Positions 51,161 through 59,995 of a DNA stretch of 64,000 nucleotides are shown here, one piece after another. The position numbers and the translations under genes are program-made. Within the stretch, counting starts at the first letter, position 1; each line of letters opens with the position of its first letter. A model generated the notes under the pieces. It saw nothing but the letters and a program-made list of their open reading frames with translations. It was not told the DNA's origin and did not search any database. This DNA comes from Clostridia bacterium (GTDB taxonomy: Bacteria > Bacillota > Clostridia > Acetivibrionales > DSM-27016), in assembly GCA_026414765.1 (NCBI GenBank), contig JAOAIJ010000016.1, forward strand, positions 162,786 through 226,785, given 5' to 3'.

Positions 51161-54031
51161 TCAAACGATAGGCTTAAATTCATAAGTTACCGTATTCCCT
51201 TTAACAGTAACAACCATGTATTTTACCACGCTTGTGTTTTTTTGTGTCAAACCTTTGACATTGTAGCCGGCAGTAGTGATATACTTGATACCGTTCTCCA
51301 TGCTGCTTATGTTTTCATCACCTTCAGAAAACACCCATATGGTTTTTCCTGCCTTTTTCTTATAATCAGTAAGTACTTTCTGGAAAAGTTCAGCTTCCAG
51401 TTTGTCATCAAAGGATTGTGGGGAGTCTGCCATAAATATGAATATGTTATTTCCCTTGACAGAATCCAACTCTTTTAGCAGCCATCGCCATTGTTCGGGA
51501 TCAGTTTTATGCAGACCGCCGTTGCTGGTATCCAATTGAATAAGTTTGCTGTTTGATATATCGAGGGATTTATATCCTTTATCAGTTGCCACAAGGGGCT
51601 TTTTCACCGCCTTTGCGCCTTCATGCCCGCTGTCTCCCACAAACGCAGCTGCATCATAAGCAGTATTGATCTTTTTTGTCAAATTCGTTACCAGCAGCTT
51701 TTCAAGGGCATTCTTAGGTTCCCTTGATTGCCCGAAGACTGCAAACCTGAATGAAGTGCTGCTCCTTTTAAATGACGTACTCTTGTTTGCTTCATCTACA
51801 GGTACTGTATCCTTAGGCACTTTCAGCTTATCGGCAGAGGGGTAGGATGATGAGGTTACGCTCAAATCATCTATAAATATACTTCCGCTATCGGCCACAG
51901 GGTTTGGCTGTACAAGATACACTCTTGTTACTTTTGCAGGAGAGTCAATATTCTCCAGGGATGCTTCAACATACTTCCAGCCCGTCCAGTCAATGTTTTT
52001 TGTAAAATAGACCTGGTGCTGCTTACCTTTTGAATCATTTACCCATGCAGCGAGCCAGCTGGGATTGTCGTGGTCATTATATACCCACATACCAAGCTTT
52101 TTAGAGTTTGCCGCTAGTGGTATACCATCATTTTCTAGAACAACGTACGCCGCTCTGTTACCTTCAATGTTTGAAAAATCATACGTAAGCTTTCCGGAGG
52201 TATTGCCTGAATGCTTCTGTTCTTTGGAAGTTTCATAACTACCGGCAACTGTAGCAGGGTATGATACAAATGTGTTGTTGTTATCTTCAAATTTATCAAT
52301 TACAGTGGTCTTTTCAACTTCTACCGACACTACACAGTATGCGTGTGTATTGCCTACAGCGGCGTCCAGATAACCTACCCCTTCTTTAGTGGCAGTAAAT
52401 TCATCTTTGCCGAATCTGCCAATACCACCCTTGACAGTCCACTTTATGTCTGTTGGGTAAATGTTGGCATAATACCCGTTCTTATTTTTACCCCTGACAG
52501 TGAAACTCCTGGATTTTCCTAGAGGTAGCTTAAGTGTACTCTGACTGAGTTTAAGCTGAACAGGAGAGCTCAAAGAACTGATTTCGATTTCCTTTGATAT
52601 TTTCCCTACTGTGGCTTTTATTTTTCCTCTCCCTAATGATTTGGGATAAAAAACATTGTCTTTGAAATAGCCCTTTAAACCGGACACACTCCATTTCACG
52701 TCCTTAGGCTTAATGGGTATTGGGTTATAGTACTTATCATATCCCCTTACTGTAAAAGCTCTGGAGGTATTGATAAAAACATTATCATCATCTGTATCGA
52801 TAAACAAACCGCTTAGTTCATTTGTAGGTTTTCCGGTAGAAAAAATTCCCACTGCGGCACTTACTTTTCTCATCGAACCGTCGGAAGGATCATTTATGAG
52901 AGTGATGTCATTTGTGCCGGGAGTCCTGGACACCATTGCAGATGAGCCCCCACCATCAAGGTTAATGGCATTGTATGCTCCAAGCTCAGCCATTATCTGT
53001 GCCAGCTCGGTCAGTGTCACACCCACACTGCGGGTTGGCTTCCCGTCAACGGTTACCATAAATATCCGTTTTCCATCCTTGCTGCTGCCTATAGCAGTTC
53101 TAGGTTTATTGGAGGAGTATGTTCCCTCCGGTATATGTGAAAAAGCATCAGGTATTTTTCCGTCCTTCAGTATAATAGCTCCACCGTTTATTATTGCTTT
53201 CTGGCTGCTAAAGTCCGGTGTGCCGGTAACGTTGTATTGTACAGGATCTCCTACTGCAAAGTTGTCCAGGATCAATTGATCTCCGCCTTTTCTGGTAATG
53301 ACAACATACCCGTTTTCAGGTATTTCTACAGCAGGCTGTCCCTGGCGTATTTCCGTCACTATACCGTCTACTACCACCATCTCCAGAATATCGGAGCACC
53401 CTACTCTTGGGGTATCAGTACCGATGGATTTCTTGCTCCACTTACGGTCGTGGATTGTAAGATCCCTATGCCCTGAATATGGCGTATTATAGCGTCCTAC
53501 TTCCAAAGTGTTTCCATTAGGAGCGGTAAGGGAGATATTTAGCTTAATATAGCTGCAAAGGACCTCATTCAGATTGCTTATTGATAAGGATGCGAACTTA
53601 TCCGGATTTTTGTTTTTATTAAACTCGCTGTCTGCAGAGAGTACTTTATTATCTTTTAAAACAGGTCCGATAGGAGTAACCACTCCAGGTGTATCAGTCC
53701 ATATGAAATAACTGCTGTTTACAGCTGCTACTGCCCCACTGCCTTGTGCGAAAGACTTCGTAGTCGATGTTGATCTTATAGAGTCTGTATTAACTATAGT
53801 ATCAATTTTTACATCAGGATTTGAAATATCTACTCTTAAAACATTTATATCCAGCCATCCTTCATCCGTAAGACGTGTTATTTTCTCCAGAGTTGCTCCG
53901 GATGTAACAGGTGTCGTACCTTCACTATACTGGTATATGGCACCGGATTCTGCGTAGACTGTACAAAAGGTGGATACCAGGACTAATACTGATATTAAGA
54001 TAATAGATATGCTTTTTCTTATGTATTTCAT
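51161..54031 (-). CDS. Secreted phosphodiester glycosidase (NAGPA) family multidomain protein
   Basis: 956 residues. Signal peptide about 1-27 (ISIILISVLVLVSTFCTVYA then ES). NAGPA domain about 55-395 with AVNSSYF, then RTAIGSSKDGKRIFMVTVDG (about 312-331) and NAINLDGGGSSAMV (about 357-370), the catalytic-region signature. Two Ig/Big-like domains (about 405-570) follow, then a jelly-roll, CBM-like domain (about 575-730) and a calcineurin-like phosphoesterase-type fold (about 750-956) in which the first metal Asp is replaced (VFGQSRE for V-x-G-D-x-R). That last domain is probably non-catalytic. Likely acts on cell-wall or exopolysaccharide phosphodiesters. Confidence 0.88.
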   Translation of the reverse strand: MKYIRKSISIILISVLVLVSTFCTVYAESGAIYQYSEGTTPVTSGATLEKITRLTDEGWLDINVLRVDISNPDVKIDTIVNTDSIRSTSTTKSFAQGSGAVAAVNSSYFIWTDTPGVVTPIGPVLKDNKVLSADSEFNKNKNPDKFASLSISNLNEVLCSYIKLNISLTAPNGNTLEVGRYNTPYSGHRDLTIHDRKWSKKSIGTDTPRVGCSDILEMVVVDGIVTEIRQGQPAVEIPENGYVVITRKGGDQLILDNFAVGDPVQYNVTGTPDFSSQKAIINGGAIILKDGKIPDAFSHIPEGTYSSNKPRTAIGSSKDGKRIFMVTVDGKPTRSVGVTLTELAQIMAELGAYNAINLDGGGSSAMVSRTPGTNDITLINDPSDGSMRKVSAAVGIFSTGKPTNELSGLFIDTDDDNVFINTSRAFTVRGYDKYYNPIPIKPKDVKWSVSGLKGYFKDNVFYPKSLGRGKIKATVGKISKEIEISSLSSPVQLKLSQSTLKLPLGKSRSFTVRGKNKNGYYANIYPTDIKWTVKGGIGRFGKDEFTATKEGVGYLDAAVGNTHAYCVVSVEVEKTTVIDKFEDNNNTFVSYPATVAGSYETSKEQKHSGNTSGKLTYDFSNIEGNRAAYVVLENDGIPLAANSKKLGMWVYNDHDNPSWLAAWVNDSKGKQHQVYFTKNIDWTGWKYVEASLENIDSPAKVTRVYLVQPNPVADSGSIFIDDLSVTSSSYPSADKLKVPKDTVPVDEANKSTSFKRSSTSFRFAVFGQSREPKNALEKLLVTNLTKKINTAYDAAAFVGDSGHEGAKAVKKPLVATDKGYKSLDISNSKLIQLDTSNGGLHKTDPEQWRWLLKELDSVKGNNIFIFMADSPQSFDDKLEAELFQKVLTDYKKKAGKTIWVFSEGDENISSMENGIKYITTAGYNVKGLTQKNTSVVKYMVVTVKGNTVTYEFKPIV

Positions 54032-54157
54032 TATGACCTCCCAGAATTTCAGTTAACAAATGGTGATAAAAAATACAGGACAAAAAGCCTTTATCTGATA
54101 GGATCCAGATCAGGTTCTTGATCACCAGAAGTTTTGAGTATGTATTGCGGACTGCCT

Positions 54158-54820
54158 TTATTCGTGCCAGTCATCTATCTGAGACCGTTTAATAGCACCA
54201 AAGATGTTGTTTTTGACATTTTTATTTTCCTTACGCAGCTCATAAATGAGTTCCTTTATATATTGCCGTTTGGTTTTGCCGTCCACATGACAGGGACTGG
54301 GGACGGTTTTTACACCATATTCCTTTACAAAACTTCTCACTTCCTTTTCCTCTGTATAAATAAGCGGTCTTATTAAATACAGCTCCTTCCTTTCCAGATA
54401 TGTAACCGGTGAAAAGGTATGAAAGCGCCCCTCGTAAAGCGTACTGAGTAAAAGAGTTTCTATTACATCATCCTTATGATGAGCAAGTGCTACTTTATTA
54501 CAACCCAGTTTCTTTGCCGTATTGTGAAGTGCACCGCGCCTTAAGTTGGCACATAGCGAGCAGGGATTCTCTTCCTGACGGATATCAAAGACTATTTTGC
54601 CTATGTGGGTTTCTTCTATTGTATAATTCACTCCGATTTTGCTGCACAGCTCTTTTACAGGCGTGAGGTCAAACTCACCTATGCCCATGGTTAAAGTAAC
54701 AGCTTCCAGTTCAAACCTCTTAGGGAAAAAATTCTGAAGCTGTCTAAGTGCCATAAGCAGTGTGAGGCTGTCCTTTCCGCCTGAAACACCTACTGCTACC
54801 CTGTCCCCTTCTTTTATCAT
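54158..54820 (-). CDS. TtcA/TilS-like tRNA sulfur-transfer or lysidine-type PP-loop ATPase
   Basis: 220 residues from ATG 54820, but family members usually have about 16 more N-terminal residues. That stretch is encoded in frame up to 54868 (KRLLGQIRRAIQDYD), with GGGGTG 7 bases before an ATC codon at 54868 and a TGA before it; no ATG, GTG or TTG is available. PP-loop GVSGGKDSLTLLMAL (about 11-25), CSLCANLRR (about 81-89) and the C-terminal SPCHVDGKTKR give the Cys pairs of the TtcA group, which thiolates C32 of tRNA using an iron-sulfur cluster. E. coli TtcA uses the same CxxC pair. Confidence 0.85.
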   Translation of the reverse strand: MIKEGDRVAVGVSGGKDSLTLLMALRQLQNFFPKRFELEAVTLTMGIGEFDLTPVKELCSKIGVNYTIEETHIGKIVFDIRQEENPCSLCANLRRGALHNTAKKLGCNKVALAHHKDDVIETLLLSTLYEGRFHTFSPVTYLERKELYLIRPLIYTEEKEVRSFVKEYGVKTVPSPCHVDGKTKRQYIKELIYELRKENKNVKNNIFGAIKRSQIDDWHE

Positions 54821-54868
54821 GTCATAATCCTGAATGGCTCTTCTTATTTGCCCAAGTAATCTTTTGAT

Positions 54869-55169
54869 ATGTCAACACCCCACAAGTATGCTACAAGGCA
54901 CGAGTTTACATAATATGAAAACTTCCCTTATTTTATTATAAAACATATGGTTAGACGTATCAAGTTAACGTTTTGTTACAATTTTTCCTGTGAAATTCCA
55001 GGTTTTTATTTATAGTAAAGAAAAAAATCCGGAAAATGATTAGATACATAAGACGGGATGAAGTTGAGTATGAATGAGTAATATAGACATAAACCCGTTT
55101 TAAGGGCTACTTAAGCGATTGAATATATGACGTATATGTAGTAAAATTCTTTTTGCGTTAAGAAAATAT
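54869..55169. other. AT-rich gap between the TtcA-like gene and tRNA-Pro
   Basis: No gene, terminator or RNA fold was seen. It must hold the tRNA-Pro promoter on the plus strand and that of the TtcA-like gene on the minus strand, but no box pair could be picked with confidence. Confidence 0.5.
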
Positions 55170-55245
55170 CGGGGTGTAGCGCAGTTGGTAGCGCACGTGG
55201 TTTGGGACCATGGGGCCGGGGGTTCAAGTCCTCTCACCCCGACCA
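55170..55245 (+). tRNA. tRNA-Pro (anticodon UGG)
   Basis: Acceptor arms CGGGGTG and CACCCCG, D-arm GCGC/GCGC with AGTTGGTA loop, anticodon stem CGTGG/CCATG with loop TTTGGGA (TGG), T-arm GGTTCAAGTCC. The CCA end is encoded (55243-55245). A strong terminator follows. Confidence 0.97.
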
Positions 55246-55254
55246 TTAACGCAG

Positions 55255-55290
55255 CAAGGGTTTGCAAATATGCAAATCCTTGTTTTTTAT
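55255..55290 (+). terminator. Terminator after tRNA-Pro
   Basis: CAAGGGTTTGCA (55255-55266) and TGCAAATCCTTG (55271-55282) pair around AATA, followed by six T. Confidence 0.88.
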
Positions 55291-55371
55291 GTTTTTTAGT
55301 GAAAATGTACCAACGGTGAGAAAATATTATTTTATTTGGTAGTTCATGTTTTATAAATATCACGAACTAAC

Positions 55372-55581
55372 TTAACATCTTTGAGGGTTATATATGGTTA
55401 ACCCAGTTTCTTCATATATTTCCCTTTTAATACCTCGGACGAATGACTCTTCTTTTTCAATATGTCCACCTGGAAAGGTGATACCACACCAATCCTCTTT
55501 AACTCTGTTTTGTAGTAATATTTTATTATCATCATAAACCATACAAAGAGCTGTAACAATTGCCTTTTCGCTTCTTGTCAT
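55372..55581 (-). pseudogene. Nudix hydrolase, C-terminally truncated
   Basis: From ATG 55581 the frame encodes a complete Nudix box (GGHIEKEESFVRGIKREIYEETGL, spread over about residues 38-61; G-x5-E-x7-R-E-x-x-E-E-x-G), then stops at residue 69 after YNPQRC. Nudix proteins of this group are usually about 150 residues and continue with a strand and helix after the box. The missing half lies towards the tRNA-Pro gene, where no coding sequence remains. It is likely a dead gene cut by a deletion. Confidence 0.7.
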
Positions 55582-55590
55582 ATCCCTCAC

Positions 55591-55945
55591 GCCCCATAAA
55601 TTATAATTAATCTTAAATCCATACTTTTAAACTATTATGCAATACATATTATATCAGATATTGATAATATGGTATTTAGTGTAATACAACTGATGTTATC
55701 AAAAAAACTTATTCAGCATATTATTAATTTAGCTCTATCAATATCATCTGGGTTAATTATGGAATGGCACAAATTATTATGAGAAGGTCAGAACTACTCC
55801 GAAAAAAAATGTTTCAAAGCTTGTCACCGGTATATACCTTCCTCATGCAGTATATTATAATATTGTATTTACATACTTATTTTGATAGAATTACACTGTA
55901 ATATAAAAGTATAAAAAATCCAACACTATCTAGGGGGAATGTAAT
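55591..55945. other. AT-rich intergenic region
   Basis: No gene or structured RNA was seen. A weak promoter-like region (TTGATA ... TAATAT) lies about 40-60 bases before the DUF4234 gene, but the spacing is poor. Confidence 0.4.
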
Positions 55946-56296
55946 ATGTATAAAGGTAAGACGAGGTCTGCCGGTGAAGTAATAGTTTTTAGTATTATTA
56001 CTTGTGGGATTTATTTTCTGTATTGGATTTACAGTTTTGCAACCGAAATGAAGACTTATATGAATGATAATGCATCAAACCCTGGTGTTGAGTTGGCTTT
56101 GTGTATCTTCTGCTATCCTTACCAGTACTACTGGTTTTATAGGTATGGAAAAACTATCACTGAAGCACAAAAAAGAGCAGGCTTGCAGCCTGAAGACAAC
56201 TCTGTGCTTTATCTGATACTTGCAATATTTGGACTGGGAATTGTGAATGCTGCCATTATGCAGTCAAGTGTAAACAAGATATGGGAGCAGCAGTAA
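55946..56296 (+). CDS. DUF4234 domain membrane protein
   Basis: 116 residues, with hydrophobic segments at about 10-33 and 80-105 and a third near 48-62. The pattern I-I-T-C-G-I-Y-x-x-Y-W-I-Y near the N-terminus is the DUF4234 hallmark. Unknown function; it is often found beside other small envelope proteins, and here a DUF2752 gene follows 18 bases later. GGGGGAA lies 7 bases before the ATG. Confidence 0.8.
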   Translation: MYKGKTRSAGEVIVFSIITCGIYFLYWIYSFATEMKTYMNDNASNPGVELALCIFCYPYQYYWFYRYGKTITEAQKRAGLQPEDNSVLYLILAIFGLGIVNAAIMQSSVNKIWEQQ

Positions 56297-56314
56297 TAAG
56301 CATATTAGATAATT

Positions 56315-56803
56315 ATGAGAATGAAACTAAAGAAGATTAGAGATAACTATATAGAAGGCATAAAAAACACAGCTGAAAAGGTATGGAATAGCCTAAGAAA
56401 ATATGCTTTACCAATTTCCTTTGCGGCTGTGTTTTATTCGATTATGTACCTTTTTGGGAATCGCACTATTTGTGTTTCTAAAGCAACCTTTGGAGTTCCA
56501 TGTCCGGGATGTGGTATGACCCGCTCATTTAAATCACTAATAAAAGGGGATATTCACAGTGCCTTTTATTATCATCCTCTGTTTATTCTTGTAATACTTG
56601 CAGCTTTTGTTATTTTGTTCAGAAATACAGGCTCCATATCGAAAATCTACAAAAGTGCTGTAACTTGGATATCTTTGCTTATAGTATTCATCAGTGTATG
56701 GGTTGTCAGAATGATTCAGATGTTTCCTGATAAACCTCCGATTGATTATAACATATACGGATTATTCCCGGTTATTTACCGATTCATTAGAAATATCATA
56801 TGA
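56315..56803 (+). CDS. DUF2752 domain membrane protein
   Basis: 162 residues. CPGCGMTRSFKSLIKGDIHSAFYYHPLF (about 62-89) is the DUF2752 core (C-P-x-C-G-x-T-R-x), flanked by transmembrane helices (about 28-45, 90-108, 120-140). The two conserved Cys could bind metal or form a disulfide. The start ATG at 56315 is in frame with a Met/Lys-rich cytoplasmic end. Likely co-transcribed with the DUF4234 gene. Confidence 0.85.
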   Translation: MRMKLKKIRDNYIEGIKNTAEKVWNSLRKYALPISFAAVFYSIMYLFGNRTICVSKATFGVPCPGCGMTRSFKSLIKGDIHSAFYYHPLFILVILAAFVILFRNTGSISKIYKSAVTWISLLIVFISVWVVRMIQMFPDKPPIDYNIYGLFPVIYRFIRNII

Positions 56804-56808
56804 TTTAG

Positions 56809-56839
56809 AGAGGTCTTCATTTTGGAAGACCTCTTTTTT
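56809..56839 (+). terminator. Terminator after the DUF2752 gene
   Basis: AGAGGTCTTC and GAAGACCTCT (10 base pairs, 6-base loop) followed by T6. Confidence 0.92.
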
Positions 56840-56841
56840 AT

Positions 56842-56940
56842 GCTGGTAACGTGGTTTGCATACCAGCTTTTTCTCAGTGCTTCCAGAAGGAAAATGGAGA
56901 ACAAAAGTGGTCAGAAACACCTTTGTTCTCCATTTTTGCC
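56842..56940. terminator. Two further tandem hairpins before the glycan locus
   Basis: GCTGGTA/TACCAGC (56842-56867) is followed by TTTTTC. A longer stem, AAAATGGAGAACAAA...TTTGTTCTCCATTTT (56891-56936), follows. Together with the hairpin at 56809 this is three in 130 bases, insulating the locus that starts at 57086. Confidence 0.7.
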
Positions 56941-57085
56941 TTTAGCAGCATATTGATAATTATTTGTGGTGTCTATTTTAGTTACATAATGTTAAAAAAT
57001 GGTAACCTTAATCAGTGATGATTCATACAATACACCATGGCTTTTTTCCAATAGCCACTTTCACTAAATACAGGGAGGGAAGCGC

Positions 57086-57859
57086 GTGAAGGATTATGAC
57101 AGATCCCTTGTAGTAAGCTGCCAGAAATCTTCTATGGCATCTGAGGCATATAGGGCACTAAGGACAAATTTACTGTTTTATAGAACAAAAATCAAGGAGC
57201 AGCCCCTGACAATAGTGGTAACAAGTGCAAATCCGGGGGAAGGGAAGAGCGTAACAGCTGCGAATACTGCGTATGTCCTGGCTCAATCAAAACACAGAAC
57301 CCTTCTGGTTGATGGCGATTTGAGGAAGCCCAAGATACATGAGATATTCGGGATGGATTGTAGAAAAGGTCTGGAGAGTATACTTGACGGCTCCATGAGT
57401 TTTGAGGAATGTGTTCGTCATACTGCCTTGCCCGAGCTGGATATTTTGGGTAGTGAGCCCGGTCATAAAGATTCAACAGAGCTTTTGTACTCAAAAAGAC
57501 TGTATGACTTTATAAGTAATGCGCGAGCAAAGTATGACATAATCATTTTTGATTCACCCCCTATGGGAATTCTGACCGATTCTACACTTATTGCCACACA
57601 TTCCGATGGAGTACTCTGGGTGGTTAGTGAGGGGGAAGTGACCGGAAAAGAATTAAGAAGAATAAGAAAACATCTGGACAATATGGGGATTTCATTGATA
57701 GGGGTTGTATACAATAAAGCAAGAATCTCTATGAGCAGCTACGGGAGCTATGTATATAGAGACAGAGGCTCACAGAATTCCTGTACAGAAAGAAAAACAG
57801 AAAAATATCCGAATAAAAGGCTAAGTCTTGTGCTTTCAAAACTATTCCGAAAGAAATAA
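57086..57859 (+). CDS. CpsD/CapB family tyrosine-protein kinase
   Basis: 257 residues. SEAYRALRTNLLFY (about 19-32), Walker A SANPGEGKSVTAANTAYVLAQ (about 47-67), Walker A' LLVDGDLRKPK (about 74-84), Walker B DIIIFDSPPMG (about 152-162). Few Tyr in the tail (YGSYVYRD at about 223-230), so autophosphorylation is limited compared with longer BY-kinases. GGGAGGG is 6-7 bases before the GTG start. Partner of the Wzz-type protein at 58005; controls polymer length or secretion. Confidence 0.93.
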   Translation: MKDYDRSLVVSCQKSSMASEAYRALRTNLLFYRTKIKEQPLTIVVTSANPGEGKSVTAANTAYVLAQSKHRTLLVDGDLRKPKIHEIFGMDCRKGLESILDGSMSFEECVRHTALPELDILGSEPGHKDSTELLYSKRLYDFISNARAKYDIIIFDSPPMGILTDSTLIATHSDGVLWVVSEGEVTGKELRRIRKHLDNMGISLIGVVYNKARISMSSYGSYVYRDRGSQNSCTERKTEKYPNKRLSLVLSKLFRKK

Positions 57860-58004
57860 AAACCTTATCGTCATAATTAGTATTTAACTGCTTACGGTGT
57901 CAATAAAATTTTTTCCTGGAACCTAGTGCTGCTGGTATTGAGAGCAAGCTGGCGCAACAGATTGACTGAAATATTGGAGCAGGTACAGAGGGTGGTGAGT
58001 TTAT

Positions 58005-58742
58005 TTGAATAATTTTTATCATAAAAAGGTTGAAAATGAAAACAGCGGGAATGCAGGCTATGATTTGCGGTACCTGGTTTATGTATTACTAAAAAGATGG
58101 TGGATAATCCTTACTTTTGTGTCTGCCATTACTGTATCAGCAGTGATATACACCAATTATCTCGTAAAGCCGGTTTATGCCTCTTCCTCAATGTTGTTTG
58201 TCTATATGAATAATTCCGAAGCAAGCACACTATACAGTCAGGTTAATGCAGGAGCCCAACTTGTAAAGGATGTTGAGATTCTCCTGAAAAGCGGTCCGGT
58301 TATAGAACAGACTATTAGTTTACTGGGAAAGCAAAAAGACCTGACTGCACAAAAGCTGACCAAAAACATAAGTACCTCGATACAAAAAGACACACGTATT
58401 CTAAAGATAAATGTTAAGGATAATGACCCGGTCAGAGCTTCACTTTTGGCAAATACCTTAACTGATGTACTGGTAGAAAGATTTGAAGGCATAATGGATA
58501 GCAAAAACTCCAATAATGGCGAACTGCTGAGTATCGTTGAGAACGCAAAACCTGACTTGAACCCTGTAAGTCCGAATAAGCCACTGATTGTTATTGCGTC
58601 GGTATTACTGGGTATGGTATCAGGTATGGTTACGGTTATGCTGCTGGAGTTCTTGGATAATGCAGTAAAAACCTCAGATGAAGTGGAATTCTATACCGGT
58701 TGTACCGTTCTGGCTGTAATACCGGTGTTCCTGAAAGATTAG
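58005..58742 (+). CDS. Wzz/YveK-type chain length determinant
   Basis: 245 residues. N-terminal helix YLVYVLLKRWWIILTFVSAITVSAVIYTNYLVKPVY (about 24-60), a periplasm-like/extracellular loop, and a C-terminal transmembrane helix with P-x-x-P-x-x-P-N-K-P motif (NPVSPNKPLIVIASVLLGMV, about 187-206). TTG start, with a GGTGGTGAG site upstream. The transmembrane adaptor for the kinase at 57086. Confidence 0.93.
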   Translation: MNNFYHKKVENENSGNAGYDLRYLVYVLLKRWWIILTFVSAITVSAVIYTNYLVKPVYASSSMLFVYMNNSEASTLYSQVNAGAQLVKDVEILLKSGPVIEQTISLLGKQKDLTAQKLTKNISTSIQKDTRILKINVKDNDPVRASLLANTLTDVLVERFEGIMDSKNSNNGELLSIVENAKPDLNPVSPNKPLIVIASVLLGMVSGMVTVMLLEFLDNAVKTSDEVEFYTGCTVLAVIPVFLKD

Positions 58743-58786
58743 CGAAAATTACAGAAATGAAATCAACTTTTAGGAGGGGTATCAAA

Positions 58787-59923
58787 TTGTCTGGTAAAAG
58801 GATATATTTATCCCCACCTCATATGGGTGGAGATGAAATGAACTATGTCAATGAAGCCTTCGCTCAAAACTGGATTGCCCCAATCGGGCCGAATGTAGAC
58901 GGATTTGAAAAAGAACTGTCAGAATATGTTGGTTCCAGAGAGGCTGTAGCACTATCATCAGCGACTGCTGCAATACATCTTGCTCTTAAGTATCTCGGAG
59001 TCGGGCAAGGAGATTATGTATTCTGCTCTACACTTACATTTGCAGGCACATGCAACCCTATATTGTACGAGAAGGCTATACCTGTATTCATAGATTCGGA
59101 GCCGGAAACATGGAATATGTCGCCGTATGCCTTGGAAGAAGCCTTTAAAGCATATAGTATCAGGAAAGCAATGCCAAAAGCAGTAATCATTGTTGACTTA
59201 TATGGACAAAGCGCTGATTATGATAAACTGCTCGGAATATGCAGAAATTACGGAGTACCTGTAATTGAAGATGCCGCTGAAGCACTTGGAGCTGAATATA
59301 AGGGAAAGCATTGCGGAACATTTGGAAGCATAGGCGTATTTTCATTCAACGGTAATAAAATCATAACCACATCCGGCGGTGGAGTTGCGGTTTCGGATGA
59401 CCCTGAGGCTATAAAGAAGATCAGGTTCTGGTCCACACAATCAAGGGAGCCAAAAATATACTATGAGCACAAGGAAATCGGGTACAACTACCGTATGAGC
59501 AATGTAATCGCTGGTATAGGAAGAGGACAGCTGAAAGTACTGGGGCAGCATATTGAGAGGAAAAAAGAGATATTCACCACATATAAAAATGCATTCAAAG
59601 AGTTGAAAACCATTCGGATGATGCCCATTGCAGAGTATGGCGAGCCGAATTACTGGTTAAGTGTAGTTTTACTGGATAAATCCAATGAAACTACTGTTGA
59701 TTTGATTATCAAAAAACTTGAGGAGAATAATATAGAATCACGCCCTTTGTGGAAACCGATGCATTTGCAGCCTGTATTCGAGAAGTCCGATTATTTTCAG
59801 CATGATAGTGATATAGCTGCCGATCTTTTCAGAAGAGGAGTTTGCCTTCCTTCAGGAAGCACTATGACCGGGGAGGAACAGCAAACGGTTATCGAAACTG
59901 TTAAGTCAGTACTGGCGCCTTGA
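58787..59923 (+). CDS. DegT/DnrJ/EryC1 PLP-dependent aminotransferase (PglE-like)
   Basis: 378 residues from TTG 58787, with AGGAGGGG 7 bases upstream; the open frame begins at 58700 inside the Wzz-type gene. IYLSPPHMGGDEMNYVNEAF (about 6-25), ALSSATAAIHLALKYLGV, the PLP Lys in SFNGNKIITTSGGG (about 186-199), and YNYRMSNVIAGIGRGQL. The motif S-P-P-H-M-G-G-D-E is shared with UDP-4-keto-6-deoxy-GlcNAc aminotransferases (PglE/PseC type) that make UDP-bacillosamine precursors. The next gene contains the matching acetyltransferase. Confidence 0.9.
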   Translation: MSGKRIYLSPPHMGGDEMNYVNEAFAQNWIAPIGPNVDGFEKELSEYVGSREAVALSSATAAIHLALKYLGVGQGDYVFCSTLTFAGTCNPILYEKAIPVFIDSEPETWNMSPYALEEAFKAYSIRKAMPKAVIIVDLYGQSADYDKLLGICRNYGVPVIEDAAEALGAEYKGKHCGTFGSIGVFSFNGNKIITTSGGGVAVSDDPEAIKKIRFWSTQSREPKIYYEHKEIGYNYRMSNVIAGIGRGQLKVLGQHIERKKEIFTTYKNAFKELKTIRMMPIAEYGEPNYWLSVVLLDKSNETTVDLIIKKLEENNIESRPLWKPMHLQPVFEKSDYFQHDSDIAADLFRRGVCLPSGSTMTGEEQQTVIETVKSVLAP

Positions 59924-59995
59924 ACTGGCGGGACGGCACGCGGTTGATGCTGTTACACATGCAAGTCAGTGTATTGAAGGAGAGTATCAGAGTTT

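Noticed and set aside
54060..54130. Inverted repeats upstream of the NAGPA gene that might be a riboswitch
   Set aside because: GGTGAT/ATCACC and CTGAT/ATCAG arms are present, but no conserved core of a known riboswitch (c-di-GMP, TPP, T-box) could be matched; it may be the terminator of the TtcA-like gene.
55100..55363. 87-codon minus-strand frame
   Set aside because: It covers the tRNA-Pro gene on the opposite strand and its terminator; no protein features.
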